32,264 nucleotides of DNA from Streptococcus suis YS161 (GTDB taxonomy: Bacteria; Bacillota; Bacilli; Lactobacillales; Streptococcaceae), in the NCBI RefSeq assembly GCF_002760245.1, contig NZ_ASCA01000036.1:1-32264 (forward strand), given 5' to 3'. The stretch's first letter is position 1. The number at the start of each line of letters is the position of its first letter. Positions 7,784 to 14,075 of the stretch are shown one piece after another. A program made the position numbers and the translations under genes. The notes under the pieces are model-generated. The model searched no databases. It saw only the letters and a list, made by a program, of their open reading frames with translations, and was not told the origin of the DNA.

Positions 7784-7813
7784 ATTGTAGCACAAGCAAA
7801 CTTAGAAAAACAA
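7784..7813 (-). promoter_or_regulatory. truA operon promoter, apparently leaderless
   Basis: Reading leftwards: -35 TTGTTT (7813-7808), 18-bp spacer, extended -10 TGC-TACAAT (box 7789-7784), then CAGAAC and the truA ATG. The expected start site, 7 bases after the box, is the A of the ATG itself. Confidence 0.7.
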
Positions 7814-7860
7814 GCCTATAAAACAACAACTGTACTAGCACAGACAGACCCCTTCTAAGT

Positions 7861-7889
7861 TTGACAGCTTTCATAAAAAGGATTATAAT
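7861..7889 (+). promoter_or_regulatory. perR promoter, full consensus
   Basis: TTGACA (7861-7866) and TATAAT (7884-7889) are both perfect sigma-A boxes at the ideal 17-bp spacing. Transcription should begin near 7896. Such a strong promoter fits a gene that needs repression by its own product. Confidence 0.88.
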
Positions 7890-7902
7890 GAAGAAAAGTA
7901 AA

Positions 7903-7917
7903 TTAGAATTATTCTTG
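7903..7917 (+). promoter_or_regulatory. Per box in the perR leader
   Basis: TTAGAATTATTCTTG is a 7-1-7 imperfect palindrome matching the Per-box pattern TTATAATNATTATAA at 11 of 15 positions. It lies a few bases downstream of the expected start site and upstream of the AGGAGG ribosome site (7926-7931). That position fits autorepression by PerR (inference). Confidence 0.65.
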
Positions 7918-7936
7918 AAAAGAACAGGAGGCACGA

Positions 7937-8398
7937 ATGGAACTACACTCTCACCTTAACGCAGAAAACCAAACTGCCTTTGAGCATGTTATTCAACACT
8001 TAAAGGAAAAAGGGGTTCGCATTACAGAAACACGTAAGGCTGTTGTAGCCTATATCATTGATAGCGACGATCATCCAAGTGCTGAAATGATATACAAAGA
8101 CCTCCTGCCCAACTATCCTAACATGAGTTTGGCAACTGTCTATAACAACCTCAAAGTGCTCTTAGAAGAAGGATTTGTCACTGAACTCAAGCGTACCAAT
8201 GACACGACAACCTATTATGATTTCATGGGCCACGAACATCTCAATGTCATCTGTGAAAAATGCGGGAAAATAACGGACTTCATGGACGTCGAAATCCCTA
8301 GCCTCAAATGCGAAGCCCATGAACAAACAGGCTATAAGATTACCAAGGAAGTCTTGTCTGTGTATGGTATCTGCCCCGACTGTCAACTCAATAGCTAG
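7937..8398 (+). CDS. perR: Fur-family peroxide-responsive regulator PerR
   Basis: A 153-residue Fur-family repressor. The N-terminal winged helix (residues 10-85) includes LATVYNNLKVLLEEGFV, and the C-terminal dimerisation domain carries the structural zinc cysteines C106-x2-C109 and C146-x2-C149. Regulatory metal ligands are suggested by H46, D95 and the HEH of residues 99-101. In this family iron-catalysed histidine oxidation releases PerR from DNA when peroxide is present. AGGAGG lies 5 bases before the ATG. A Per box in its own leader and two Per-box-like sites before the next gene, a PmtA-type metal ATPase, support PerR over Fur or Zur. Streptococci often have only one or two members of this family. 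Confidence 0.92.
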   Translation: MELHSHLNAENQTAFEHVIQHLKEKGVRITETRKAVVAYIIDSDDHPSAEMIYKDLLPNYPNMSLATVYNNLKVLLEEGFVTELKRTNDTTTYYDFMGHEHLNVICEKCGKITDFMDVEIPSLKCEAHEQTGYKITKEVLSVYGICPDCQLNS

Positions 8399-8424
8399 AA
8401 AGCAGCCACTGGTTGCTTTTTTTC
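8399..8424 (+). terminator. perR terminator
   Basis: AAGCAGCC and GGTTGCTT pair (one G-T) around a short ACT loop, followed by seven T residues. It starts right after the perR stop codon, so pmtA needs its own promoter. Confidence 0.85.
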
Positions 8425-8455
8425 TTTTCTCTTTGAATTGTCTGACAAATCTTAT

Positions 8456-8470
8456 TTATAATTATTCTAA
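8456..8470 (+). promoter_or_regulatory. Per box upstream of pmtA
   Basis: TTATAATTATTCTAA matches the Per-box pattern TTATAATNATTATAA at 14 of 15 positions. It lies 7 bp upstream of the pmtA -35 box. Confidence 0.78.
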
Positions 8471-8477
8471 AAAACTC

Positions 8478-8505
8478 TTGATTTTCTATTTAGAACTGTT
8501 ATAAT
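8478..8505 (+). promoter_or_regulatory. pmtA promoter
   Basis: TTGATT (8478-8483), 16-bp spacer, TATAAT (8500-8505). The expected start site is near 8512, inside the palindrome described at 8510-8524. Confidence 0.75.
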
Positions 8506-8509
8506 TAAC

Positions 8510-8533
8510 TTATCGAAACGATAATGATTATAA
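8510..8533 (+). promoter_or_regulatory. Overlapping palindromes at the pmtA start site
   Basis: Two palindromes overlap here. TTATCG-AAA-CGATAA (8510-8524) is perfect. CGATAATGATTATAA (8519-8533) is a second Per-box-like sequence, 13 of 15 to the pattern. Together with the site at 8456-8470 this brackets the promoter with Per boxes. The first palindrome could also be a site for another regulator. Confidence 0.6.
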
Positions 8534-8547
8534 ATAAGGAACTAACT

Positions 8548-10416
8548 ATGACTCTTGTAAACAACCTAAAAAACCATCTTCACATCGTAACAACCAGCCT
8601 CTGTCTGTTGTTGATCCTCATCGGGATTTTCTTACTTCAAACTAATCAGGGAGCCACACCCATCCTCTTCATTCTAGCCTTTGTCATCGGTGGCTACCAG
8701 TCTGCCAAGGAAGGTCTGACTGAGCTGATTTTCGACAAGCACCTGTCTGTCGACCTGCTCATGATTTTGGCTGCTATCGGTTCGGGTCTCATCGGCTACT
8801 GGATGGAAGGAGCCCTGCTCATCTTCATCTTCTCCCTTTCTTCTACTCTGGAAGAATTGGCCATGGAGAAAAGCAAGAATGCCATCGCAGCTCTGATGAA
8901 CATGACGCCTCCAACGGCTCGTAAAATTGAGGAAAGCGGTGATATAACTGTTTTGGATACGACCGACATTCGCATCGGCGACCTCCTGCAAGTTCGCAAG
9001 GGCGACACGGTCCCACTGGATGCAACCCTCATCAGCCCACAATCTATCTTTGACGAATCCATGATTACTGGCGAGCCGCTTCCTGCGGAAAAAGCAGCTG
9101 GTGCAGCTGTTATCGGCGGTACTATCAACCAAGGACCAACTGTGACCGTACAAGTTACAGCTGAAAAAGGCGACGCCCTCTTTGATAAAATCGTCCAAAT
9201 GGTTGAAAATGCCCAAGAATCCAAGTCAAAAACAGCGACTTTCATCGAAAACATGGAAGATACCTATGTCAAGGTTGTTTTGGTGGTGGTGCCGCTCTTT
9301 ATCCTCTTTGCTCATTTTGCTCTGGGTTGGGACTGGTTGACTGCCTTCTACCGTGGCATGATTCTCTTGACCATTGCTTCTCCTTGTGCACTTGTAGCCT
9401 CTTCTTCACCAGCGACACTTTCTGCAATCAGCCGTGCGGCACGCAAGGGCATGATTATCAAGGGAGGCGATATTGCGGACAAGATCGCCAATTTAGAGGC
9501 TATCGTCTTTGATAAGACCGGTACCCTAACCATTGGTAAACCGGAAGTTGTAGGAGCGACCTATCTTGGCGATGAAAAACTTATCAAGCAGGTTGTTCAG
9601 GCAGTTGAAAAACAATCGAGTCACCCAATCGCTCAAGCTCTCATGACCTATACGGCTGACAGCTCTGCTATTACCCTCCAAAGCCTAGAAGACGTGACCG
9701 GAAAAGGCTTGGTGGCGGGCTATGAGGGCGACAGCTGGAAAATCGGTAAGGCGGGCTTTGTGGTGGATAGTTTGGTGAGTCCCTTGTCTGCTGACTTGCT
9801 GGCACAGATCGATGAGGCGGAAAGCACTGGGAAAACCCTGGTCTATGTCAGTCAAAACGATCTGCTGGTGGCGATCTTTATGGTGGAAGACAGTTTGAAG
9901 CCAGAGAGCAAGCAGCTGATTGCCCAGTTGAAAGAAATGGGCGTGACGCCAATTCTCCTGACGGGTGACCAAGAAAAGACTGCTCGTTATGTGGCCAGTC
10001 AGGTCGGTATTGACCGTGTGATTGCCAACTGTCTGCCGACGGATAAGGCTGCTGTTATCCAAGAACTGCAAACCGAGTTTGCGTCTGTCGGTATGGTGGG
10101 CGACGGTATCAACGATGCTCCCGCCCTTGCCCAAGCTAATGTCAGCTATGCTATGGGAAGCGGAACGGATATCGCTATGGAGTCTGCCGACATCGTGCTC
10201 ATGGAAGACCTGACACGGATTCCTTACTCCATTCGCCTGTCTAAGAAAATGCGGGGTATCATCAAGCAGAACATCATCTTTGCCCTGTCTGTCATTGCCC
10301 TTCTTATCATCTCTAACCTCTTCCAGTCTATCAACCTACCGCTCGGTGTGGTGGGCCACGAAGGATCAACGATTTTGGTGATTTTGAATGGGTTGAGACT
10401 CTTGTATTTTAAATAG
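8548..10416 (+). CDS. pmtA: P1B-4-type metal-exporting ATPase PmtA
   Basis: A 622-residue P-type ATPase that exports a transition metal, in characterised PmtA proteins ferrous iron (with zinc or cobalt also reported), powered by ATP. It has no N-terminal CxxC metal domain. In order: two N-terminal helix pairs (15-105), the actuator motif TGE (174-176), the transport motif SPC (278-280), the phosphorylated Asp322 in DKTGTLT, a GDGINDAP hinge near residue 525, and HEGST (604-608) in the last helix. SPC plus HEGST marks subgroup P1B-4. I use the ATG at 8548 (AAGGA 7 bases upstream); the in-frame ATG at 8524 has no ribosome site and lies within an operator palindrome. PerR control fits its role in keeping iron low during peroxide stress. 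Confidence 0.92.
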   Translation: MTLVNNLKNHLHIVTTSLCLLLILIGIFLLQTNQGATPILFILAFVIGGYQSAKEGLTELIFDKHLSVDLLMILAAIGSGLIGYWMEGALLIFIFSLSSTLEELAMEKSKNAIAALMNMTPPTARKIEESGDITVLDTTDIRIGDLLQVRKGDTVPLDATLISPQSIFDESMITGEPLPAEKAAGAAVIGGTINQGPTVTVQVTAEKGDALFDKIVQMVENAQESKSKTATFIENMEDTYVKVVLVVVPLFILFAHFALGWDWLTAFYRGMILLTIASPCALVASSSPATLSAISRAARKGMIIKGGDIADKIANLEAIVFDKTGTLTIGKPEVVGATYLGDEKLIKQVVQAVEKQSSHPIAQALMTYTADSSAITLQSLEDVTGKGLVAGYEGDSWKIGKAGFVVDSLVSPLSADLLAQIDEAESTGKTLVYVSQNDLLVAIFMVEDSLKPESKQLIAQLKEMGVTPILLTGDQEKTARYVASQVGIDRVIANCLPTDKAAVIQELQTEFASVGMVGDGINDAPALAQANVSYAMGSGTDIAMESADIVLMEDLTRIPYSIRLSKKMRGIIKQNIIFALSVIALLIISNLFQSINLPLGVVGHEGSTILVILNGLRLLYFK

Positions 10417-10420
10417 CTTC

Positions 10421-10447
10421 AAACCGCCAGTTGCTTGGCGGTTTTCT
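10421..10447 (+). terminator. pmtA terminator
   Basis: AAACCGCCA and TGGCGGTTT form a perfect 9-bp stem with a 6-base loop, ending in a T run, just after the pmtA stop. Confidence 0.85.
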
Positions 10448-10467
10448 TGTTATTCTTAAAAAAACGC

Positions 10468-10530
10468 TTGCATTTCGAAAATTATTGTTTTATAATAATT
10501 TCGAAGATAATATTATCATAAAACAATAAT
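10468..10530 (+). promoter_or_regulatory. Promoter with nested inverted repeats, DUF2975 operon
   Basis: -35 TTGCAT (10468-10473), 17-bp spacer, -10 TATAAT (10491-10496). Perfect 13-bp arms ATTATTGTTTTAT (10481-10493) and ATAAAACAATAAT (10518-10530) overlap the -10 box and the leader. Two TTCGAA sites (10474-10479 and 10500-10505) flank the -10 box, and the perfect palindrome GATAATATTATC fills 10506-10517. The layout strongly suggests operator DNA, and the operon encodes a Cro/CI-type protein that could bind it. GGAGG at 10535-10539 serves the first gene. Confidence 0.7.
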
Positions 10531-10545
10531 AATTGGAGGTTTGCT

Positions 10546-11070
10546 ATGAAAACGAATCTACTCAAAACAGCAGGTCTGTTAGCTGGCTGTGTTCGCTTTT
10601 TCTTCTATTTTTTGATTGCTCTCTATGCCTTCTCTACATTGGCAGGTTTTAGCGGGGATTCTTTTGTAACACGTTCTTGGGAATACACTTTTAACAAACC
10701 CATTGACCAGATTGGTGTCTGGCTCATCCTTTTAACAAGTGGATTAATCTTAATTGTCTTAGCGGCTCTCAGTCACATTGCCCACTTGCTTCAAAAGTTA
10801 TGTAAATTGCTTTTGGAAGAAGATTATTTCGCTTCAGCTAGTCTGGAACTGTATCAAAAACTCTTCATCAGCTTGCTGGTCCTGACTGCTGGTCAATTTT
10901 GCCTAACCACTTTGTTTTTCCTGACACATGCTACTAATCCAAACACCTTCCTCAATCTTCGCTGGTCAGACTTTATCCTCAATGCCCTCTTCCTCTTCGC
11001 AACTTATTTTGTCTGGACCTTAGTACAAAAGGGGCAACAACTTGAAACCGAGAACAGCGAGTTTATCTGA
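10546..11070 (+). CDS. DUF2975 membrane protein, first copy
   Basis: A 174-residue membrane protein with four predicted helices (about residues 12-35, 58-82, 103-128 and 142-165). The family pattern is visible: two helices, a cytosolic link with KLLLEEDYFASASLELYQKL, then two helices and the closing QLETENSEFI. DUF2975 genes in Firmicutes are usually coupled to a small Xre regulator, as here, where the regulator gene starts one base after this stop. This suggests a membrane-linked partner of that regulator. No function is established. The second DUF2975 protein in the operon (11289-11795) shares topology and C-terminus but little other sequence, so the pair is an old duplication. Confidence 0.8.
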   Translation: MKTNLLKTAGLLAGCVRFFFYFLIALYAFSTLAGFSGDSFVTRSWEYTFNKPIDQIGVWLILLTSGLILIVLAALSHIAHLLQKLCKLLLEEDYFASASLELYQKLFISLLVLTAGQFCLTTLFFLTHATNPNTFLNLRWSDFILNALFLFATYFVWTLVQKGQQLETENSEFI

Positions 11071-11071
11071 T

Positions 11072-11287
11072 ATGGAAATGATTCGCGTAAACCTAGACAA
11101 GGTCCTCAAAGATCGACAAATGACTTCCAAGGACTTGGCGGAGCAAGTCGGCATTACCGAAGCCAACCTGTCCATTCTCAAGACAGGCAAGGCAAAAGGC
11201 ATTCGTTTTAATACCTTGATGAGCATCTGCCGCATCCTAGACTGCCAACCAGGAGATATTTTGGAATATGTGAGGGAGGGGGAATAG
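11072..11287 (+). CDS. Small Cro/CI-type (Xre, YozG-like) transcriptional regulator
   Basis: A protein of about 71 residues that is essentially one helix-turn-helix: VNLDKVLKDRQMTSKDLAEQ, VGITEANLSILKTGKAKGIR and ending LDCQPGDILEYV. This matches the YozG/YdaS-like regulators that accompany DUF2975 proteins. The start is probably the ATG at 11072, one base after the preceding stop (or 11078, where homologues begin MIRVNLD); there is no strong ribosome site, so translation likely depends on coupling. An earlier in-frame ATG at 11042 lies inside the upstream gene and is not favoured. It is the likely ligand of the inverted repeats over this operon's promoter (inference). Confidence 0.88.
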   Translation: MEMIRVNLDKVLKDRQMTSKDLAEQVGITEANLSILKTGKAKGIRFNTLMSICRILDCQPGDILEYVREGE

Positions 11288-11288
11288 C

Positions 11289-11795
11289 ATGAACAAAAAG
11301 ATATTTTTCAACATCGTCATACAGTTGCTAACGTTTATTCGTTATGGATTGATTGCCTTAACGGGACTGATAATGTTGGCACTTCTTATTCTACTTATAG
11401 GCGGGAAACCTATTCAAAATAGTCTACGATTAGATGTCCCCTTGCCTATCATTGTTATTATTCTAATCATAAGTATCCTATTAGTAGCCTGCTTTATCTA
11501 CATGGCCACCATACTCAAAAAATTGCTCATCAACTTTCAAACAGGAACTATTTTCTCAACTGAAAATGTAGTCTATACAAAGATAATTTTAGGAACCTTA
11601 ATCGTATGGACGAGCATACAATTTGCAAGTGCTTTTTTCCTATCTTACCTAGATTTAAAGAATGTAAGTGATTTATATGATTTTTCACTTAGTGACTACT
11701 TCATAAATGGTGTGCTGATTATTATTGCACTACTAGCAAAGATGGTGTTGGAAAAAGGTGTGCTTTTACAAGCTGAAAATGATGAAATTATATAA
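11289..11795 (+). CDS. DUF2975 membrane protein, second copy
   Basis: A 168-residue protein with four hydrophobic helices (about 10-38, 52-75, 92-115 and 133-152). The cytosolic link is KKLLINFQTGTIFSTENV, equivalent to the GKPFT-x-EN motif of DUF2975, and the last residues KGVLLQAENDEII match the usual family ending. It starts one base after the regulator stop, with a purine-rich GAGGGAGGGGG upstream. Composition is more AT-rich than in the first copy. Being the second member of its family around one small regulator is unusual; the two could form a heteromeric membrane complex. The function is unknown. Confidence 0.8.
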   Translation: MNKKIFFNIVIQLLTFIRYGLIALTGLIMLALLILLIGGKPIQNSLRLDVPLPIIVIILIISILLVACFIYMATILKKLLINFQTGTIFSTENVVYTKIILGTLIVWTSIQFASAFFLSYLDLKNVSDLYDFSLSDYFINGVLIIIALLAKMVLEKGVLLQAENDEII

Positions 11796-11803
11796 AGGAG
11801 CCC

Positions 11804-12277
11804 ATGATGAAAAAGTATATTTCCCTCATTGCACTCTGCATGATGATACCTTGCTTAAGTGCTTGTCACTCTGTCACTTCAGAAGTTAATAAAGAAATAC
11901 AAAATGAGCTAACAGCAGCGTCCATTGAAACAGAAAAAGCTCTAAAAACAGATGAACGTCTGGCTAAGATTGATAACTTTCAGCAAATTGTTGAAATCAC
12001 GACATCCAAAGGAGAATTCTCTCTTGAATCTCCTTTCTCTGGCAAAATCTATTTAATGGCAACAAAAGAAAATCTCGAGAAACTCTCAAAAGAAGAGTTT
12101 ACTCTGAATGAAAAGAGCTTCTCAACTATCGATGCTGGTAGTAGCAGCGATTTTAATATCCGCTACAAACATCAAACTTACTTCACTATTCAAAGCTTGT
12201 CCGTGCAAGATCTGGAGGATTTCGAATACACCAAATCCTCTTCCACTTCTGCTATTCTTGTCTTCTATCCAGACTAG
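11804..12277 (+). CDS. Small secreted lipoprotein of unknown function
   Basis: A 157-residue predicted lipoprotein. The signal peptide MMKKYISLIALCMMIPCLSAC ends in an LSAC lipobox with the modified Cys21. The mature part is mostly charged, with an early helical stretch rich in Glu and Lys (about 30-60) followed by beta-like segments and an Ile/Thr-rich middle. I recognise no domain. AAAGGAG precedes a double ATG; the second (11807) has the better spacing, so the true protein may be one residue shorter. It follows the second DUF2975 gene by 8 bases and is closed by a strong terminator, so it is the last gene of this operon and places an extracellular part next to the membrane proteins. Confidence 0.78.
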   Translation: MMKKYISLIALCMMIPCLSACHSVTSEVNKEIQNELTAASIETEKALKTDERLAKIDNFQQIVEITTSKGEFSLESPFSGKIYLMATKENLEKLSKEEFTLNEKSFSTIDAGSSSDFNIRYKHQTYFTIQSLSVQDLEDFEYTKSSSTSAILVFYPD

Positions 12278-12278
12278 C

Positions 12279-12316
12279 AAAAATTCCTCGATTCAAAAGA
12301 ACCGAGGAATTTTTTT
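12279..12316. terminator. Bidirectional terminator between convergent operons
   Basis: AAAAATTCCTCG and CGAGGAATTTTT form a perfect 12-bp stem around a 12-base loop, with T runs on both strands. It lies between the lipoprotein stop and the permease stop, which it overlaps by two bases. Confidence 0.9.
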
Positions 12317-12986
12317 AATACGTCGCCAAGCGTTTTTCCAACCTGAGCTGACCGAAGGCGTAGAGAGTGCAGATGGCCCAATATATCAAGGCCACACAGA
12401 TATAAACTGTCATGTAGTCCGACTTGGCTCCTCCGACTATTTTTGCCTTATTGAAAATCTCTGGTACAGTAATCATAGCGGTCAAGGACGTACTTTTCAC
12501 CATATCTAAAAGAACATTGCTCAGCGGTGGAAGGGCAATCCGAAAGGCTTGGGGAATGATGATTTTTCTGTAAATCACATTGGTCCGCAAGCCCAGGGAA
12601 CGCGCTGCCTCCCATTGTCCCTTATCAATGGCCGAAAGAGATGCACGAATAATTTCAGAAATGTAGGCACTGGACATGGAGGTAAAGGCGATGATAGAGG
12701 CTGTTATGGCATCTAACTGCAAACCCATAAAAGGCAGACCAAAATAGATGAAAAATAGAAGGACCATGAGGGGAATGCCACGCATGAGAGAAATATGGGC
12801 CATAGCCAACCAACGCAAGGGTCCAAACTTAGACATCCGCATGAGGGCTACAAAAAATCCACAGAAAGTCCCCAAGGCAAAACCAATTAGGGATAGGGAC
12901 AGAGTGTAGGGAAGTCCCTCCAAAATCTGTGGAATGGCCTCTCTTGCTATATCTGCATTAAAAACTGCCTGCCAGTTAATATCCAT
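12315..12986 (-). CDS. Polar amino-acid ABC transporter permease (cystine-type)
   Basis: A 223-residue HisM/GlnP-family inner-membrane permease with five predicted helices. The N-terminal family segment is ILEGLPYTLSLSLIGFALG. The cytosolic EAA loop, which contacts the ATPase, reads EAARSLGLRTNVIYRKIIIP, and the conserved SLTAMITVPEI follows. The closest recalled relatives are TcyB/YecS-type cystine permeases. It is second to the binding-protein gene, after a strong intercistronic hairpin that likely lowers its transcript level relative to the binding protein. No ATPase gene is adjacent, so an ATP-binding subunit encoded elsewhere must serve it. Confidence 0.9.
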   Translation of the reverse strand: MDINWQAVFNADIAREAIPQILEGLPYTLSLSLIGFALGTFCGFFVALMRMSKFGPLRWLAMAHISLMRGIPLMVLLFFIYFGLPFMGLQLDAITASIIAFTSMSSAYISEIIRASLSAIDKGQWEAARSLGLRTNVIYRKIIIPQAFRIALPPLSNVLLDMVKSTSLTAMITVPEIFNKAKIVGGAKSDYMTVYICVALIYWAICTLYAFGQLRLEKRLATY

Positions 12987-13012
12987 ATCTTCTCCTCTTT
13001 CCTAAAAACCAG

Positions 13013-13047
13013 ATAGACCTTGCCAGTCTGGGACTGACAAAGTCTAT
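13013..13047 (-). terminator. Strong intercistronic hairpin between binding protein and permease
   Basis: Two 16-base arms (13013-13028 and 13032-13047) pair along their full length, allowing two G-T pairs, around a 3-base loop. On the transcript the stem is followed after 3 bases by GGTTTTTAGG, a modest T run. It probably acts as a partial terminator or as a 3' stabiliser that keeps binding-protein mRNA in excess. Confidence 0.75.
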
Positions 13048-13076
13048 ACAAGATGCATTTAATTTGTTACGAGGTC

Positions 13077-13952
13077 TTATTCAACTTCGATAACTGGCAA
13101 TTGGTCTGCATTTTCAACAGGGACTGTCAAGTCTTGTCCTGCGTAGTATTTTTCAGAAATTGCCTTCAAAGTTCCGTCAGCTTTCATTGCTTCAAGAGCT
13201 TCGTCAATTTTTTCTTTCAAGCTTGTGTCAGCCTTGCTCATGACAATACCTTGTTCAGTTGGATTGTATTTTGCATCACCCATTTTTACCTTGATATCTG
13301 GGAAGTTAGCATTTGCCCATTTGATGGCCATGACTTGTGTGTAGTAGTCGTTTGGAATGAAGTCTGTACGACCTGTTGATACGTCACGCAAATAGACATC
13401 GTTGGTTACGTTGTCATAGATAACTGGCTCTGCTCCTTGTTTTTCAGCAATTTTCATGTACTGAGTACCTGCACCACCACCAGCTTTTTTACCAGTCCAG
13501 TCGCTCAAGTCAGCTGCTTCGATTCCTGATGAACCGTCTTCACGGACGATATAACCACCCACTGAGTATTTGTAAGGGATAGAGAAGTTGTACTTTTCCT
13601 TACGTGCTTCTGTCATGTCAAAGTTGTTAACAGAAATATCGACCTTACCACTATCAACAGCTGTAAAGGCTTCTGCCACACCGATTTCTTGGTATTCAAT
13701 TTCCAGTTTCAAACGCTTACCAATTTCATTGATCATGTCAATTTCATAACCGACCAATTCTTTGGCATCGTTGTAGTAAGAAGTTGGGAAGAGGGTTCCT
13801 GGTGTTGCAACCTTCAAGACACCTGCTTCTTGTACTTTTTCCCATTGAGTCTGTTCAGCAGAAGAACTGCTAGTATTCGAACTTGAGCTAGAACATGCTG
13901 CCAAGGTCAAAGTAGAAACCAAGAGAGCTGAGGCCAAAACTTTTTTCAACAT
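13077..13952 (-). CDS. Amino-acid (cystine-type) substrate-binding lipoprotein
   Basis: A 291-residue family 3 solute-binding protein, anchored to the membrane and capturing an amino acid for the adjacent permease. The signal peptide ends in the lipobox LAAC (Cys20), followed by a Ser-rich linker. The binding core is typical: GVLKVATPGTLFPTSYYN, LVGYEIDMINEIGKRLKLEI, SGKVDISVNNFDMTEARKEK, and the closing ADGTLKAISEKYYAGQDL. Family members with this pattern, such as TcyA and FliY, bind L-cystine; a different polar amino acid cannot be excluded. An AAAGGAG ribosome site precedes the ATG. An inverted repeat and a partial cre-like sequence lie upstream. Confidence 0.9.
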   Translation of the reverse strand: MLKKVLASALLVSTLTLAACSSSSSNTSSSSAEQTQWEKVQEAGVLKVATPGTLFPTSYYNDAKELVGYEIDMINEIGKRLKLEIEYQEIGVAEAFTAVDSGKVDISVNNFDMTEARKEKYNFSIPYKYSVGGYIVREDGSSGIEAADLSDWTGKKAGGGAGTQYMKIAEKQGAEPVIYDNVTNDVYLRDVSTGRTDFIPNDYYTQVMAIKWANANFPDIKVKMGDAKYNPTEQGIVMSKADTSLKEKIDEALEAMKADGTLKAISEKYYAGQDLTVPVENADQLPVIEVE

Positions 13953-13999
13953 AAAACAATCTCCTTTGGAAGCTATAACTTCCTTTTTAATTTTTCGGT

Positions 14000-14045
14000 G
14001 TTAACCCACCAACTTTTACAGGTTAACATTTTGAAAACGTTTTGG
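14000..14045 (-). promoter_or_regulatory. Candidate operator region of the amino-acid transporter
   Basis: GTTAACC (14000-14006) and GGTTAAC (14021-14027) form a 7-bp inverted repeat with a 14-bp spacer. Next to it, TGAAAACGTTTTGG (14032-14045) matches a CcpA cre pattern at 12 of 14 positions. I could not fix a clear promoter; a TG-TAAAAG sequence inside the repeat is a possible extended -10. Confidence 0.4.
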
Positions 14046-14075
14046 CAAATAATTGAACTGAAAAAATGAATTCCC

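Noticed and set aside
7796..7860. A riboswitch (TPP or similar) before the vitamin operon
   Set aside because: The truA promoter leaves no leader, and no conserved riboswitch motifs are seen.
8524..8547. Upstream ATG for pmtA
   Set aside because: It has no ribosome site and lies in the operator palindromes just after the expected transcription start; 8548 has AAGGA at good spacing.
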